Assembly: GCA_903923135.1 (NCBI GenBank)
Contig: CAIXWN010000080.1
Span: 37,313-101,312, forward strand
Direction of reading: 5' to 3'
Length of the DNA stretch: 64,000 nt
From: an uncultured Caulobacteraceae bacterium
GTDB lineage: Bacteria > Pseudomonadota > Alphaproteobacteria > Caulobacterales > Caulobacteraceae
Below are positions 27,238 to 36,119 of the stretch, in pieces; position 1 is the first letter of the stretch, and each line of letters starts with the position of its first letter. The translations under genes and the position numbers were made by a program. The notes beneath the pieces are model-generated. The model was given only the letters and a program-made list of their open reading frames with translations. It was not told the DNA's origin and ran no database searches.

Positions 27238-27608
27238 GCCGGGTCGTCCCGCCTGTGCTGGGCGGCCTTGTTGCGGATCTGCGCGGCGATCATGAGGCCC
27301 TTCATCGGCCGCAGCAAACCGAGGCACAGGCCCGCCCCGAGCGGCAACCACACCACGAGATGCACCCACACGGGTGGGTGATAGGCCACCTCGGTGAACA
27401 GGGCCGAGAACACCACCAGGAACCCGACGATCATGATCACGAAAACCGCAGGACCATCACCGCTGTCGGCCTTGGCCAAGGGATAGGCGCAGCCGGCGCA
27501 GACATTCGTGAGGCTCAGAAAGCCGGCGAACAGGGGCCCCTTGCCGCAGTTCGGGCAGCGCCCGAGGGCGCCCGCCAGAAAGGGATTGACCCCCGCCGCC
27601 TGGGTCAA
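27234..27608 (-). CDS. DUF983 family small membrane protein
   Basis: A 124-residue protein with a CxxC pair near the N-terminus (RCPNCGKGPLF) and a second pair (VCAGCAYPL), followed by two hydrophobic helices (FVIMIVGFLVVFSALF; VWLPLGAGLCLGLL). This is the DUF983 pattern, a family that travels with cytochrome oxidase genes; a zinc or copper site is plausible but unproven. TTG 27608 is taken as the start because it overlaps the ctaE stop as TTGA and gives the usual family length. Confidence 0.85.
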   Translation of the reverse strand: MTQAAGVNPFLAGALGRCPNCGKGPLFAGFLSLTNVCAGCAYPLAKADSGDGPAVFVIMIVGFLVVFSALFTEVAYHPPVWVHLVVWLPLGAGLCLGLLRPMKGLMIAAQIRNKAAQHRRDDPA

Positions 27609-28480
27609 TGCCCCCAGCCGGACCCGAAGATCACGTAGAGGAACGTGAACAGGAAGAGCCAGACCACGTCGACGAAGTGCCAGTACCACGCCGCCGCCTC
27701 GAACCCGAAGTGCTGCTTCGGCGTGAAGGCCCCGTTGAGCAGGCGGATCAGGCAGATCGACAGGAAGATGGTGCCGATGATCACATGGAAGCCATGGAAG
27801 CCTGTCGCCATGAAGAACGACGAGCCGTAGAGACCCGCGTTGGCCGCCTCGGGGCCGTAGAAGAGCTTCTCGGACAGGATGTGGTTGTACTCATAGGCCT
27901 GGATGGCCGTGAACATCAGCCCAAGGGCAATGGTCAGGGCGAGGCCCATCTTGGCGCCCTTGCGGTCACCGGTCTGAAGGGCGTGGTGGGCCCAGGTCAC
28001 CGTCGTACCGGACAGCAGCAAGGTCAGGGTGTTGACCAGCGGCAGTTCGAAAGCCGGAACGGTCTCGATGCCTTTGGGCGGCCAGTTGGCCCAGGCGGTG
28101 CGCACATCGTCTATAGCCGATCCGGCGCGGACGTTGTGGAACAGCGCCATCTCGAAGAACACCCAGAACCAGGCGACGAAGAACATCACTTCCGAGGCGA
28201 TGAACAGGATCATGCCATAGCGTAGGCCAAGGGCGACGACCGGGGTGTGATCACCATGGTTGGCCTCCTTGACCACTTCGGTCCACCAACCGGCCATGGT
28301 CCACAGCACGCCGGCGAAACCCAGCGCCAGAACCCACCAGTTGCCTTTGGGCACACCCAGAAGGCCCTTGAGGCCGATGACCAGACCGAGGGCCAGGACA
28401 ACCGCCGCGGCCGAGCCGATCAGCGGCCAGGGGCTGGGATTCACAAGGTGATAGTCGTGCTTGACGCCGTCGTGAGCCAT
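27605..28480 (-). CDS. ctaE: Cytochrome c oxidase subunit III
   Basis: A 291-residue, seven-helix subunit of the aa3 oxidase. HDYHLVNPSPWPLIGS is the canonical start; LRYGMILFIASEVMFFVAWFWVFFE, GTTVTWAHHAL and YGSSFFMATGFHGFHV carry the conserved lipid-binding and helix-packing residues, and AAAWYWHFVDVVWLFLF ends the protein. It lies 76 bases after ctaG, the widest gap inside the operon, and that gap holds a hairpin (28505-28526). Confidence 0.96.
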   Translation of the reverse strand: MAHDGVKHDYHLVNPSPWPLIGSAAAVVLALGLVIGLKGLLGVPKGNWWVLALGFAGVLWTMAGWWTEVVKEANHGDHTPVVALGLRYGMILFIASEVMFFVAWFWVFFEMALFHNVRAGSAIDDVRTAWANWPPKGIETVPAFELPLVNTLTLLLSGTTVTWAHHALQTGDRKGAKMGLALTIALGLMFTAIQAYEYNHILSEKLFYGPEAANAGLYGSSFFMATGFHGFHVIIGTIFLSICLIRLLNGAFTPKQHFGFEAAAWYWHFVDVVWLFLFTFLYVIFGSGWGH

Positions 28481-28504
28481 GTCGCGGTTTTAAGACCTTC
28501 TTGC

Positions 28505-28526
28505 CCCAGCGAAGGACGTCGCTGGG
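28505..28526 (-). other. Hairpin in the ctaG-ctaE spacer
   Basis: CCCAGCGA (28505-28512) and TCGCTGGG (28519-28526) form a perfect 8-pair stem with a 6-base loop in the only sizeable gap of the oxidase operon. On the transcript it is followed by GCAAGAAGG rather than a U run, so an intrinsic terminator is unlikely; it could be an mRNA processing or stability element. Confidence 0.45.
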
Positions 28527-28556
28527 ACGCCGCCGCTCTCTGCCATTTCCAAAGTG

Positions 28557-29180
28557 CTATAGCCCTGCGCGCGACCGTCCGCCAAGAGGCGAAGCGGCCT
28601 GCGGTGCGGCCGCGGCCTGCTTGTCCGCGCCCGGACCGACCACGGCCGGAAAGAATGTGTAGGACAGGGTGATCTCGCCCTGGGATCGCGTGTCGAGATC
28701 TTCGCCGTACCTGTGGTCCACCGTATAGACCACGGGGAATTCGGCGCTCTGGCCCGGCGCGAGTGTCTGGTTCTTGAAACAGAAGCACTCCAGTTTCGAG
28801 AAATACGGGCCGGCGGCCTCGGGCATCACATTGTAGACCGCCCGCCCGGTCAGGGTCCGGTTGCTGATGTTGGTGGCCTTGAAGAAGGCCAGCTTGTTTT
28901 CGCCAAGGTGAACGGTCTGCAGCGCCTGCACGGGCTCGAAGCGCCAGCCGATTCCGTTCACATTGGTGTCGAAACGGACGACGACCGTCCGGCTCGAGAC
29001 CGCGCGGCTGGCGACGTCCGCGGTGGCCCGCCTGACCGTGCCGTTGAAACCCGTGGCCTGGCAGAACGCCCGATAGAACGGCACCGCGGCGAACGCCGCG
29101 CCCACCATGACCGCGAAAACACCGGCGCAGACCAGCGCCAGGCGCGCGTTGCGTCCTGTCGCGTCAGTGCGCGCCGACAT
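28557..29180 (-). CDS. ctaG: Cytochrome c oxidase assembly protein CtaG (Cox11)
   Basis: A 207-residue copper chaperone delivering CuB to CtaD. One N-terminal helix (ARLALVCAGVFAVMVGAAFAA) anchors a periplasmic beta domain beginning VPFYRAFCQATGFNGT. The copper-binding pair is in ECFCFKNQ. The C-terminal tail past SYTFFP is Ala-rich. ATG 29180 begins MSARTDATGRN; it lies inside the end of the small coxF-like gene (17-base overlap). Confidence 0.95.
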   Translation of the reverse strand: MSARTDATGRNARLALVCAGVFAVMVGAAFAAVPFYRAFCQATGFNGTVRRATADVASRAVSSRTVVVRFDTNVNGIGWRFEPVQALQTVHLGENKLAFFKATNISNRTLTGRAVYNVMPEAAGPYFSKLECFCFKNQTLAPGQSAEFPVVYTVDHRYGEDLDTRSQGEITLSYTFFPAVVGPGADKQAAAAPQAASPLGGRSRAGL

Positions 29181-29310
29181 TGCCGGAGATCTTGACGATG
29201 GTGATGGCGAAAATGATCGCCACGAAGGCCAGCAACGCCACGGCCAGCAGGATGTTTCGTCCACTGCGGGCCTTCGCCGCAGCCCCATCCTCGCGATTGG
29301 GATCGCTCAT
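29164..29310 (-). CDS. Small single-helix protein of the oxidase operon (CoxF-like)
   Basis: A 48-residue protein, MSDPNREDGAAAKARSG followed by one membrane helix (ILLAVALLAFVAIIFAITIV, residues 20-39) and a short tail ending GNVGAH. Its ATG overlaps the ctaB stop (ATGA, 29307-29310) and its end overlaps ctaG by 17 bases, so it is framed on both sides by real genes. Alphaproteobacterial oxidase operons carry a small CoxF-type protein at just this place. Function not established; perhaps assembly or stability of the complex. Confidence 0.82.
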   Translation of the reverse strand: MSDPNREDGAAAKARSGRNILLAVALLAFVAIIFAITIVKISGNVGAH

Positions 29311-30290
29311 GGCCGCAGGCCGAGGGCGGCCATCACCGGCAGCCGCTCGATCAGCAACGCCGAAAACAGCGCGAAGAGATAGAGCAGCGAGAAGGCGAAC
29401 AGGTCTCGGGCGGGACGGGCGGCGGCGCGCACGTCGTACAGACCTTCCTTGCGCCCGGCCGGCAGCGGCGGCGCCGGCTCGCCGGCATGGCTGAAAGCCA
29501 AGCGGATGGCCAGGAACACCATTCCGAGCCCGCCGATGGCCGAAACGGCCAGATAGACCGGTCCGCCCAGGCCGGTGAACGCCGGGGCGACTCCCAGAGG
29601 CGCCAGCAGGAGGCTGTAGGCGAGAATCTGAAGCCGGGTGGAGGCGGCCCCCTTGACCACCGGCATCATGGGCACCCCCGCCTCCGCGTAGTCGGTCTTG
29701 GTGTAAAGGGACAGCGCCCAGAAATGCGGCGGCGTCCAGAAGAAGATGATGGCCACCAGCAGCCAGGCGTTGGCCGGAGCGTGACCGCTCGCCGCCGCCC
29801 AGCCGACCACCGGGGGAAGGGCGCCGGCCAGACCGCCGATGACGATGTTCTGCGGCGTGCGGCGCTTAAGCCAAAGGGTGTAGACCACTGCGTAGAAGGC
29901 GATCGTGAACGCCAGCAGGGCGGCCGAAAGCCAGTTGATCGCCAAGCCCATGATGCCGACCGAGAACAATGACAGGGCCACGCCCAGCGCCAGAGCGTCG
30001 GCCGCCTGCACACGGCCGGCGGGGACAGCGCGGCGCCGCGTCCGCCGCATCAGGGCGTCGATGTCGCCGTCATAGGCCATGTTCAGGGCCGCCGAGCCGC
30101 CGGCGCCGACGGCGATGCACAGGATCGCCACGGCGCCCAGCAGGGGATTGATCGCGCCGCCGGCGCAGATCAGCCCTGTGACCGCGGTGAATACGACCAG
30201 CGACATCACCCGGGGCTTGAGCAGCGACAGATAGTCCTGCCACCGCGCCGCCTCGGAGGGAAGGACGGCGGGCGTGATCGACGGGGTCAT
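29307..30290 (-). CDS. ctaB: Haem O synthase (protohaem IX farnesyltransferase)
   Basis: A UbiA-family integral membrane prenyltransferase of 327 residues, converting haem B to haem O, precursor of haem A for CtaD. The polyprenyl diphosphate/Mg site is in NMAYDGDIDALMRRTRRRAVPAG; FFWTPPHFWALSLYTKTDY is the second conserved loop. About eight or nine helices. ATG 30290 is preferred; TTG 30305 would overlap the ctaD stop as TTGA and, given the other overlaps in this operon, could be the real start. Confidence 0.94.
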   Translation of the reverse strand: MTPSITPAVLPSEAARWQDYLSLLKPRVMSLVVFTAVTGLICAGGAINPLLGAVAILCIAVGAGGSAALNMAYDGDIDALMRRTRRRAVPAGRVQAADALALGVALSLFSVGIMGLAINWLSAALLAFTIAFYAVVYTLWLKRRTPQNIVIGGLAGALPPVVGWAAASGHAPANAWLLVAIIFFWTPPHFWALSLYTKTDYAEAGVPMMPVVKGAASTRLQILAYSLLLAPLGVAPAFTGLGGPVYLAVSAIGGLGMVFLAIRLAFSHAGEPAPPLPAGRKEGLYDVRAAARPARDLFAFSLLYLFALFSALLIERLPVMAALGLRP

Positions 30291-30301
30291 GGCGGGGCCG
30301 C

Positions 30302-31987
30302 TCAATGGCTTTCGGCGTGGATCACCGGCAGTTCATTGAACTGGTGGAACGGCGGCGGCGAAGGCAGCGTCCATTCGAGCGTGGTGGCGCCCTCGCCCCA
30401 GGGGTTGGCGCGGGCGGGGCGGCGGCGAACCGCCGCTTCGACGAGAACCAGGACGAACACGGCCAGGCCGACCAGCGTGATCAGATAGCCGTAGGAGGAG
30501 ATCTCGTTCCAGAAGGTGAAGGCGCTGGGATAGTCCACCGTGCGCCGCGGCATCCCCTGCAGGCCCAGGAAGTGCTGCGGGAAGAAGACGATGTTGACGC
30601 CGACGAAGGTGATCCAGAAGTGGGTGTTGGCGAGAAATTCGTTGTAGCGCACGCCCCACATCTTCTCGAACCAGTAGTAGAAGCCGGCGAAGATGGCGAA
30701 CACCGCGCCGAGGCTGAGCACGTAGTGGAAGTGCGCCACGACGTAGTAAGAATCATGGAGCGAGTAGTCGATGCCGGCGTTGGCCAGAACGACCCCGGTG
30801 ACTCCCCCCACCGTGAACAGGAAGATGAATCCGATCGCCCACAGCATGGGCGTCTTGAACTCGAGTGAGCCCCCCCACATCGTGGCGATCCAGGAGAACA
30901 CCTTCACGCCGGTGGGCACCGCAATGACCATGGTGGCCGCGACGAAATAGGCCTGCAGGTTGATCGGCATGCCCACGGTGAACATGTGGTGCGCCCAGAC
31001 AATGAAGCCGAGGAAGCCGATGGCCACCATGGCGTAGGCCATGGCCAGGTAACCAAAGACCGGCTTGCGGGAGAAGGTCGAGACGATGTGGCTGATGATG
31101 CCGAAGCCCGGCAGGATCAGGATGTACACTTCGGGGTGACCGAAGAACCAGAACAGATGCTGGAACATCGTCGGATCGCCGCCGCCCGCCGCGTCGAAGA
31201 AGTGCGTGCCGAAATTGCGGTCGGTGAGCAGCATGGTGATCGCGCCCGCCAGGACCGGCAGGGAGAGCAGCAGCAGGAACACCGTCACCAGGATCGACCA
31301 GACGAACAGCGGCATCCGGTGGATGGTCATCCCCGGCGCGCGCATGTTGAAGATCGTGGTGATGAAATTGATGGCCCCCAGGATCGAACTGGCGCCGGCG
31401 AGGTGAACGCTAAGGATGGCGCAGTCCATCGCCGGGCCCGTGTGACCTATGGTCGAGAGGGGTGGATAGAGCGTCCAGCCGCCGCCGAAGCCCCTGCCCG
31501 GTCCGCCGTCGACGAACATCGAGGTGACGAGAAGCACATAGGAGGCGACCAGCAGCCAGAAGCTGATGTTGTTCATCCGCGGAAAGGCCATATCCGGAGC
31601 CCCGATCATCAGGGGGACGAACCAGTTGCCGAAGCCGCCGATCATCGCCGGCATGACCATGAAGAAGATCATGATCAGGGCGTGGCCGGTGACCACCACA
31701 TAGTAGCCGTGCTTGGTCTGCTCGATCACGCCCATGAGGTTGATGAGCGAATTGGGCGCGAAGATCTGCAGCCCCGGAGCGGCAAGCTCCCAGCGGATCA
31801 GGCCGGAGAACAGGGCCCCGACGATCCCCGCCTGGATGGCGAAGATGATGTAGAGGGTCCCGATATCCTTGTGGTTGGTGGACAGGAACCAGCGTGTGAA
31901 GAAGCCAGGGGCGCCGCCGTGGGCGTCGTGCCCGCCAGCGGTGTCGGCGTGGGCCACGCGTCCGTGGGTGTCGGCGATATCAGCCAT
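30302..31987 (-). CDS. ctaD: Cytochrome c oxidase subunit I (aa3 type, A1 family)
   Basis: A 561-residue catalytic subunit with 12 helices. Low-spin haem ligand in VVTGHALIM; CuB His and cross-linked Tyr in [16 protein letters not shown], which also gives the D-channel glutamate of A1 oxidases; [11 protein letters not shown] carries two more CuB histidines; TGVKVFSW has the K-channel lysine; [15 protein letters not shown] holds haem a3 and a ligands. The D-channel entrance [12 protein letters not shown] is intact. Terminal electron acceptor complex of aerobic respiration. Confidence 0.97.
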   Translation of the reverse strand: MADIADTHGRVAHADTAGGHDAHGGAPGFFTRWFLSTNHKDIGTLYIIFAIQAGIVGALFSGLIRWELAAPGLQIFAPNSLINLMGVIEQTKHGYYVVVTGHALIMIFFMVMPAMIGGFGNWFVPLMIGAPDMAFPRMNNISFWLLVASYVLLVTSMFVDGGPGRGFGGGWTLYPPLSTIGHTGPAMDCAILSVHLAGASSILGAINFITTIFNMRAPGMTIHRMPLFVWSILVTVFLLLLSLPVLAGAITMLLTDRNFGTHFFDAAGGGDPTMFQHLFWFFGHPEVYILILPGFGIISHIVSTFSRKPVFGYLAMAYAMVAIGFLGFIVWAHHMFTVGMPINLQAYFVAATMVIAVPTGVKVFSWIATMWGGSLEFKTPMLWAIGFIFLFTVGGVTGVVLANAGIDYSLHDSYYVVAHFHYVLSLGAVFAIFAGFYYWFEKMWGVRYNEFLANTHFWITFVGVNIVFFPQHFLGLQGMPRRTVDYPSAFTFWNEISSYGYLITLVGLAVFVLVLVEAAVRRRPARANPWGEGATTLEWTLPSPPPFHQFNELPVIHAESH

Positions 31988-32011
31988 GATCTAATCTCCC
32001 TCGAACTGCGC

Positions 32012-32914
32012 TTAATGGGCCGCGGCCGGCGCGGCGTCCGACGGCGCCACCGCAGACGTCGCGGCGACCGGAGCCGGAGCTGCTGCGGCGACCACGGCCG
32101 GCTTGGGCGCCTTGCTGGCCACCCAGGCGTCAAACTCGGGCTGGGTCACCACATGCACCTCGATGGGCATGTAGGCGTGGTTGATGCCGCAAAGCTGTGA
32201 ACACTGTCCGTAGAACGTACCGGTGCGGTCGGCCTTGAACCATGTCTGGTTCAGGCGGCCGGGGATGGCGTCGATCTTGATGCCGAACGCCGGCACCGAG
32301 AAAGAGTGGATCACGTCCTCGGCGGTCACCTGGACCCGCACGACCTTGCCCACCGGAGCCACGAGCGGGGCCGAAGAGGCCAGCAGATAGGGAACGTGCC
32401 TGGCGGCGGCGTCCTCCTCTGTCATCGGCTGGGAGGTGTAGGCCGCGATTTTCTGGTCGGGATATTCGTAGTCCCAGTTCCACTGTCGGCCGACCACCTT
32501 AACGGTGAGATCCGCCTTGGGCATGTCGTGCTCTTCGAACAGCAGCTTGAACGAGAAGATGGCGATGAACATCAGGATGAGCACCGGGATCACGGTCCAG
32601 GCCACCTCGATAGGGGTGTTGTGGCTGAAGCGCGCCGGCGTCGGATTGGCGCGGCGGTTGAACCGCACCATGACGATGATCAGCAGAACCAGCACCAGCA
32701 GCACGATACCGACGATGATCGGCAGCAGGATGTTGTCGTGAAAGCTGATCACGTCCCGCCGGATCTGCGAGGCCGCCGGCTGGAGATCCATCGCTCCACT
32801 GGTCGGTTGCCCAACGACCTGTTCGGCAAAGGCGTGGGCGGCGAAGGCCAGGCCAACAACGCCCGCCGAGATTCCGGCAGACAGCTGTTTCATCCGCGAA
32901 AGACCAGACTGCAT
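32012..32914 (-). CDS. ctaC: Cytochrome c oxidase subunit II
   Basis: A 300-residue subunit carrying CuA. Signal peptide (LSAGISAGVVGLAFAAHAFA), two membrane helices (NILLPIIVGIVLLVLVLLIIV; IEVAWTVIPVLILMFIAIF), then the cupredoxin domain with VGRQWNWDYEYPDQ and the CuA motif GQCSQLCGINHAYMPIEV. The last ~35 residues are an unusual Ala/Pro/Val-rich tail, probably an extended periplasmic arm. ATG 32914 is preceded by GAGAGGA. It is the first gene of the oxidase operon; 290 bases separate it from divergent tldD. Confidence 0.95.
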   Translation of the reverse strand: MQSGLSRMKQLSAGISAGVVGLAFAAHAFAEQVVGQPTSGAMDLQPAASQIRRDVISFHDNILLPIIVGIVLLVLVLLIIVMVRFNRRANPTPARFSHNTPIEVAWTVIPVLILMFIAIFSFKLLFEEHDMPKADLTVKVVGRQWNWDYEYPDQKIAAYTSQPMTEEDAAARHVPYLLASSAPLVAPVGKVVRVQVTAEDVIHSFSVPAFGIKIDAIPGRLNQTWFKADRTGTFYGQCSQLCGINHAYMPIEVHVVTQPEFDAWVASKAPKPAVVAAAAPAPVAATSAVAPSDAAPAAAH

Positions 32915-33204
32915 GTTCCTCTCGGTCCGTTCCGCCGGGACGACGGCCCCCGAGGTCTCCGGGGGCGCGCCTCGCCGGCACGCATATCGAAAAGGCTTGG
33001 GGGATGAGGGGCGCTGAAAGAAGAAATGCGCCGCCCCCGGCCTCTTGATGCGGGGTGCATACGCGGATCGCATCGCGTTGCCAAGACGGTTACGCCCAAC
33101 GCTGGCGGCTCGACGCGCCGCGGAGGTTATGGTCATTTCACAGGCGGGACGGGCTTCCTATCTAAGCCCGTCAGCCCCCCGATCCGTTGCAGACGAGTTG
33201 AATC

Positions 33205-34635
33205 ATGAACGCTCCCGTCCTGGCCGCCTCCATTCTCGAAGCCTCGGGGGTCGATGTGCGCGCCGCCGAGAGTCTGCTGGGGGAGGCCCTGCAGGGAGCG
33301 GATGACGGCGAGATCTTTCTGGAGCGCTCCGAGAGCGAGGCGTTCGTGTTCGACGACGGGCGGCTGAAATCGGCTTCTTATGACTCCACAGAGGGCTTCG
33401 GACTGCGCGTGGTCGCGGGAGAGACGGCCGGCTACGCTCACGCCAGCGAGATCTCCGAGGCGGCGATCGGTCGCGCCGCCCGGTCCGCCGCCCTGGCCAA
33501 GCGCGGCTATTCCGGGACCGCGGCCGAGGGGCCGCGCGCGACCAACATCCGCCTCTACGGCGAGGAGAATCCCCTGGAGTCGCCCGGCTTCGCCGACAAG
33601 GTGGCCCTGCTGGAGGAGATCGACGCTTTTGCCCGCGCCCGCGACCCGCGCGTGGCTCAGGTCATGGCCTCCCTCGCCGGCGAGCGCCGCGTGGTGGAAA
33701 TCCTGCGCGGCGACGGCCGGCTGATCCGCGACATACGTCCCCTGGCGCGACTGAACGTGTCCATTACCGTGGAAAAGGACGGGCGTCGGGAGAACGGATC
33801 CTCCGGCGCCGGCGGACGCGCAGGCTTCGAGGCCTGGATCACCCCCGAACGCTGGCGCGAACAGGTCGAGGAAGCGCTCCGCCAGGCCCTGGTCAATCTT
33901 GAGGCGGTCGACTGCCCGGCCGGCGAGATGGACGTGGTGCTGGGCGCCGGGTGGAACGGTATCCTCCTCCACGAGGCCGTGGGTCATGGCCTTGAGGGGG
34001 ACTTCAACCGAAAGGGATCGTCGGCGTTTTCAGGACGCATCGGCGAGCAGGTGGCGGCGCGCGGTGTCACCGTCTTCGATGACGGCTCGATCGAGGGCCG
34101 CCGCGGCTCGCTGACTGTCGACGACGAGGGCACGCCCACCTCCCGCACCATCCTGATCGAGGACGGCTTCCTGGTGGGCTACATGCACGACCGCCAGAGC
34201 GCCCGGTTGATGGGCCTGCAGGCGACCGGGAACGGTCGGCGCCAGTCCTACGCCCACGCGCCACTGCCGCGGATGACCAACACCGGCATGCTGGCGGGAA
34301 GCTCCAATCGCGAGGAGATGATCGCCTCCACCAAACGCGGTCTCTATTGCGCCAACTTCGGTGGCGGCCAGGTGGACATCACCAATGGCAAGTTCGTCTT
34401 CCAGTGCACCGAGGCCTATCTCATCGAGGACGGCCGGATCAGCACGCCGGTGAAGGGCGCCACCCTGATCGGCGATGGCCCCTCGGCCCTGACCCGCGTC
34501 ACCATGATCGGCGACGACTTCGCCTTCGATCCGGGCATCGGCGTCTGCGGCAAGGGCGGTCAGGGGGTGCCGGTGGGCGTCGGCCAGCCGTCCCTGAAGA
34601 TCACCGGATTGACGGTTGGCGGCACCGGCGTCTAG
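33205..34635 (+). CDS. tldD: Metalloprotease TldD
   Basis: A 476-residue PmbA/TldD-family (U62) protease that with TldE degrades unfolded peptides, processes some modified peptides and in E. coli acts on CcdA antitoxin. The zinc motif is HEAVGHGLEGD (His256, Glu257, His260). Further signatures: FGLRVVAGETAGYA near the start and MTNTGMLAGSS. The TldE/PmbA partner is not in the window. Full length and standard start. Confidence 0.95.
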   Translation: MNAPVLAASILEASGVDVRAAESLLGEALQGADDGEIFLERSESEAFVFDDGRLKSASYDSTEGFGLRVVAGETAGYAHASEISEAAIGRAARSAALAKRGYSGTAAEGPRATNIRLYGEENPLESPGFADKVALLEEIDAFARARDPRVAQVMASLAGERRVVEILRGDGRLIRDIRPLARLNVSITVEKDGRRENGSSGAGGRAGFEAWITPERWREQVEEALRQALVNLEAVDCPAGEMDVVLGAGWNGILLHEAVGHGLEGDFNRKGSSAFSGRIGEQVAARGVTVFDDGSIEGRRGSLTVDDEGTPTSRTILIEDGFLVGYMHDRQSARLMGLQATGNGRRQSYAHAPLPRMTNTGMLAGSSNREEMIASTKRGLYCANFGGGQVDITNGKFVFQCTEAYLIEDGRISTPVKGATLIGDGPSALTRVTMIGDDFAFDPGIGVCGKGGQGVPVGVGQPSLKITGLTVGGTGV

Positions 34636-34676
34636 GCCGCCGCGGACGTCTTGGGCAGAGAAGGGAGAGCGGCGAC

Positions 34677-35195
34677 ATGGCGGCTATGCTGATCCTGGCG
34701 GCGGCGGTCGCCGGCGCGGCCGTGGCGGCGCCGGATCCGGTCGCGCCGGCTTGGCGCGGCGAGATGCAGTGCTATGGGCCCGATATCGCGCGCCGGACCT
34801 GCAACGCATTGGGGTCCTACGCTCGAAACGCCGACGGCGGCATCGACAACACCGCGATCGTGCTGGTCTCCCCGTCGCCGCCGGTGACCATGACCACGGT
34901 GACGCGGGTGGTGATCAAGGCCGGCCAGGTCTGCGGCCAGGTGCGCGAACAGGACATCGACGCGGCCCGATTCGCCATGGGCGGCCAACTGCTTGACGCG
35001 GTCCACAGTGAGGCGCTGCGGCGGGAGATGAAGGCCGGAATGCAGACGATCGCGGGCCACGAGATCTGCACGGCCTATGTCCCCGACGGCGACCTGCTGG
35101 CCGCCACCGTGACTGTGGACGGCGTGGCCCGACCCGAACTTGATGACAAGGTCGTGTGGATCGCGCCGGCGGCCGGCTACAAGGTGGCGCCCTGA
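34677..35195 (+). CDS. Secreted protein of unknown function
   Basis: A 172-residue frame with AAGGGAGAG upstream of ATG 34677. Residues 1-18 are a short signal peptide (AMLILAAAVAGAAVAA). The mature part has four cysteines (MQCYG, RTCNA, QVCGQ, EICTAY) and a middle TTVTRVVIKAGQVCGQV, then a C-terminal WIAPAAGY. No family recognised. It lies 41 bases after tldD and overlaps the start of the RhtA-like transporter, so the three may be one transcript. Confidence 0.72.
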   Translation: MAAMLILAAAVAGAAVAAPDPVAPAWRGEMQCYGPDIARRTCNALGSYARNADGGIDNTAIVLVSPSPPVTMTTVTRVVIKAGQVCGQVREQDIDAARFAMGGQLLDAVHSEALRREMKAGMQTIAGHEICTAYVPDGDLLAATVTVDGVARPELDDKVVWIAPAAGYKVAP

Positions 35196-36100
35196 CCGAC
35201 ACCGGCGTCGCGCGCCACTCCCCAGGCACGCGGGCCTGGGTGGTTCCGGTCGTGCTGCTGCTGGTGGCCATGACCTCTATCCAGCTTGGGGCGAGCTTTG
35301 CCAAAGGGCTGTTCCCCAGGATCGGCGCCCAGGGCGCGACCGCCCTGCGCCTGGGTTTTTCCGCCCTGATTCTTGCGGTTGTCCAGAGGCCCTGGCGGGG
35401 CCTTCGGCTGAACCGATCGATCCTTCCTCTGCTGGCCTATGGCGTGTCGCTGGGGGCGATGAACACGCTGTTCTACATGTCCATCCGCACGGTCCCGCTC
35501 GGGATCGCCATCGCCCTTGAGTTCGTCGGGCCCCTCGGCGTCGCCATGTTGGGTTCGAGGCGATGGATCGACGGGCTCTGGATCGCGCTGGCGGTGGGCG
35601 GTCTGGCCCTGCTGTTGCCTCTGCAACGTTCGGCGCACGGCATCGACCCTGGCGGGGCCCTCCTGGCCCTGGGCTCGGGAGCCGGCTGGGCGCTCTATAT
35701 CGTTTTCGGCCGTCGCGTCGGTCAGGCCTATGGTGGCCGGGGCGCGGCGCTGGGCATGATCATCGCCGCGGCGGCCTTCGCGCCCCTGGGCGTCGCCCAC
35801 GCCGGTCCGGCGCTTTTTTCGGCGACCATCCTGCCGGCGGGCTTTCTGCTCGCCCTGCTGTCCAGCGCCGTGCCCTACTCCCTGGAAATGTCGGCGCTGA
35901 CCCGCCTGCCCTCACGGGCGTTCGGCACCCTGATGAGCCTGGAGCCGGCCATCGGCGCCCTGGCCGGCCTGGCGTTCCTCGCTGAGACGCCGTCGCCGTT
36001 TCAGTGGGCCGGCATCGGCGCGATCATCCTGGCCTCGCTTGGGACGGCCCTGACGCTCGGCTCCGGCGAGGTCGGCGAACCGCAGCCCCTGCCTACCTGA
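35156..36100 (+). CDS. DMT family exporter, RhtA-like (threonine/homoserine efflux type)
   Basis: About 300 residues with ten membrane helices in two EamA repeats. The start VVPVVLLLVAMTSIQLGASFAKGLFPRIGAQGATALRL closely follows E. coli RhtA in pattern; later GAMNTLFYMSIRTVPLGIAIALEFVGPL and SSAVPYSLEMSALTRLP are also RhtA-like. The start is uncertain: GTG 35156 overlaps the upstream gene by 40 bases, whereas CTG 35192 would give a CTGA overlap and a more usual N-terminus. Likely exports amino acids or analogues; substrate unproven. Confidence 0.87.
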   Translation: MDRAGGRLQGGALTDTGVARHSPGTRAWVVPVVLLLVAMTSIQLGASFAKGLFPRIGAQGATALRLGFSALILAVVQRPWRGLRLNRSILPLLAYGVSLGAMNTLFYMSIRTVPLGIAIALEFVGPLGVAMLGSRRWIDGLWIALAVGGLALLLPLQRSAHGIDPGGALLALGSGAGWALYIVFGRRVGQAYGGRGAALGMIIAAAAFAPLGVAHAGPALFSATILPAGFLLALLSSAVPYSLEMSALTRLPSRAFGTLMSLEPAIGALAGLAFLAETPSPFQWAGIGAIILASLGTALTLGSGEVGEPQPLPT

Positions 36101-36119
36101 CTACGCCTCCCAGAGCCCC

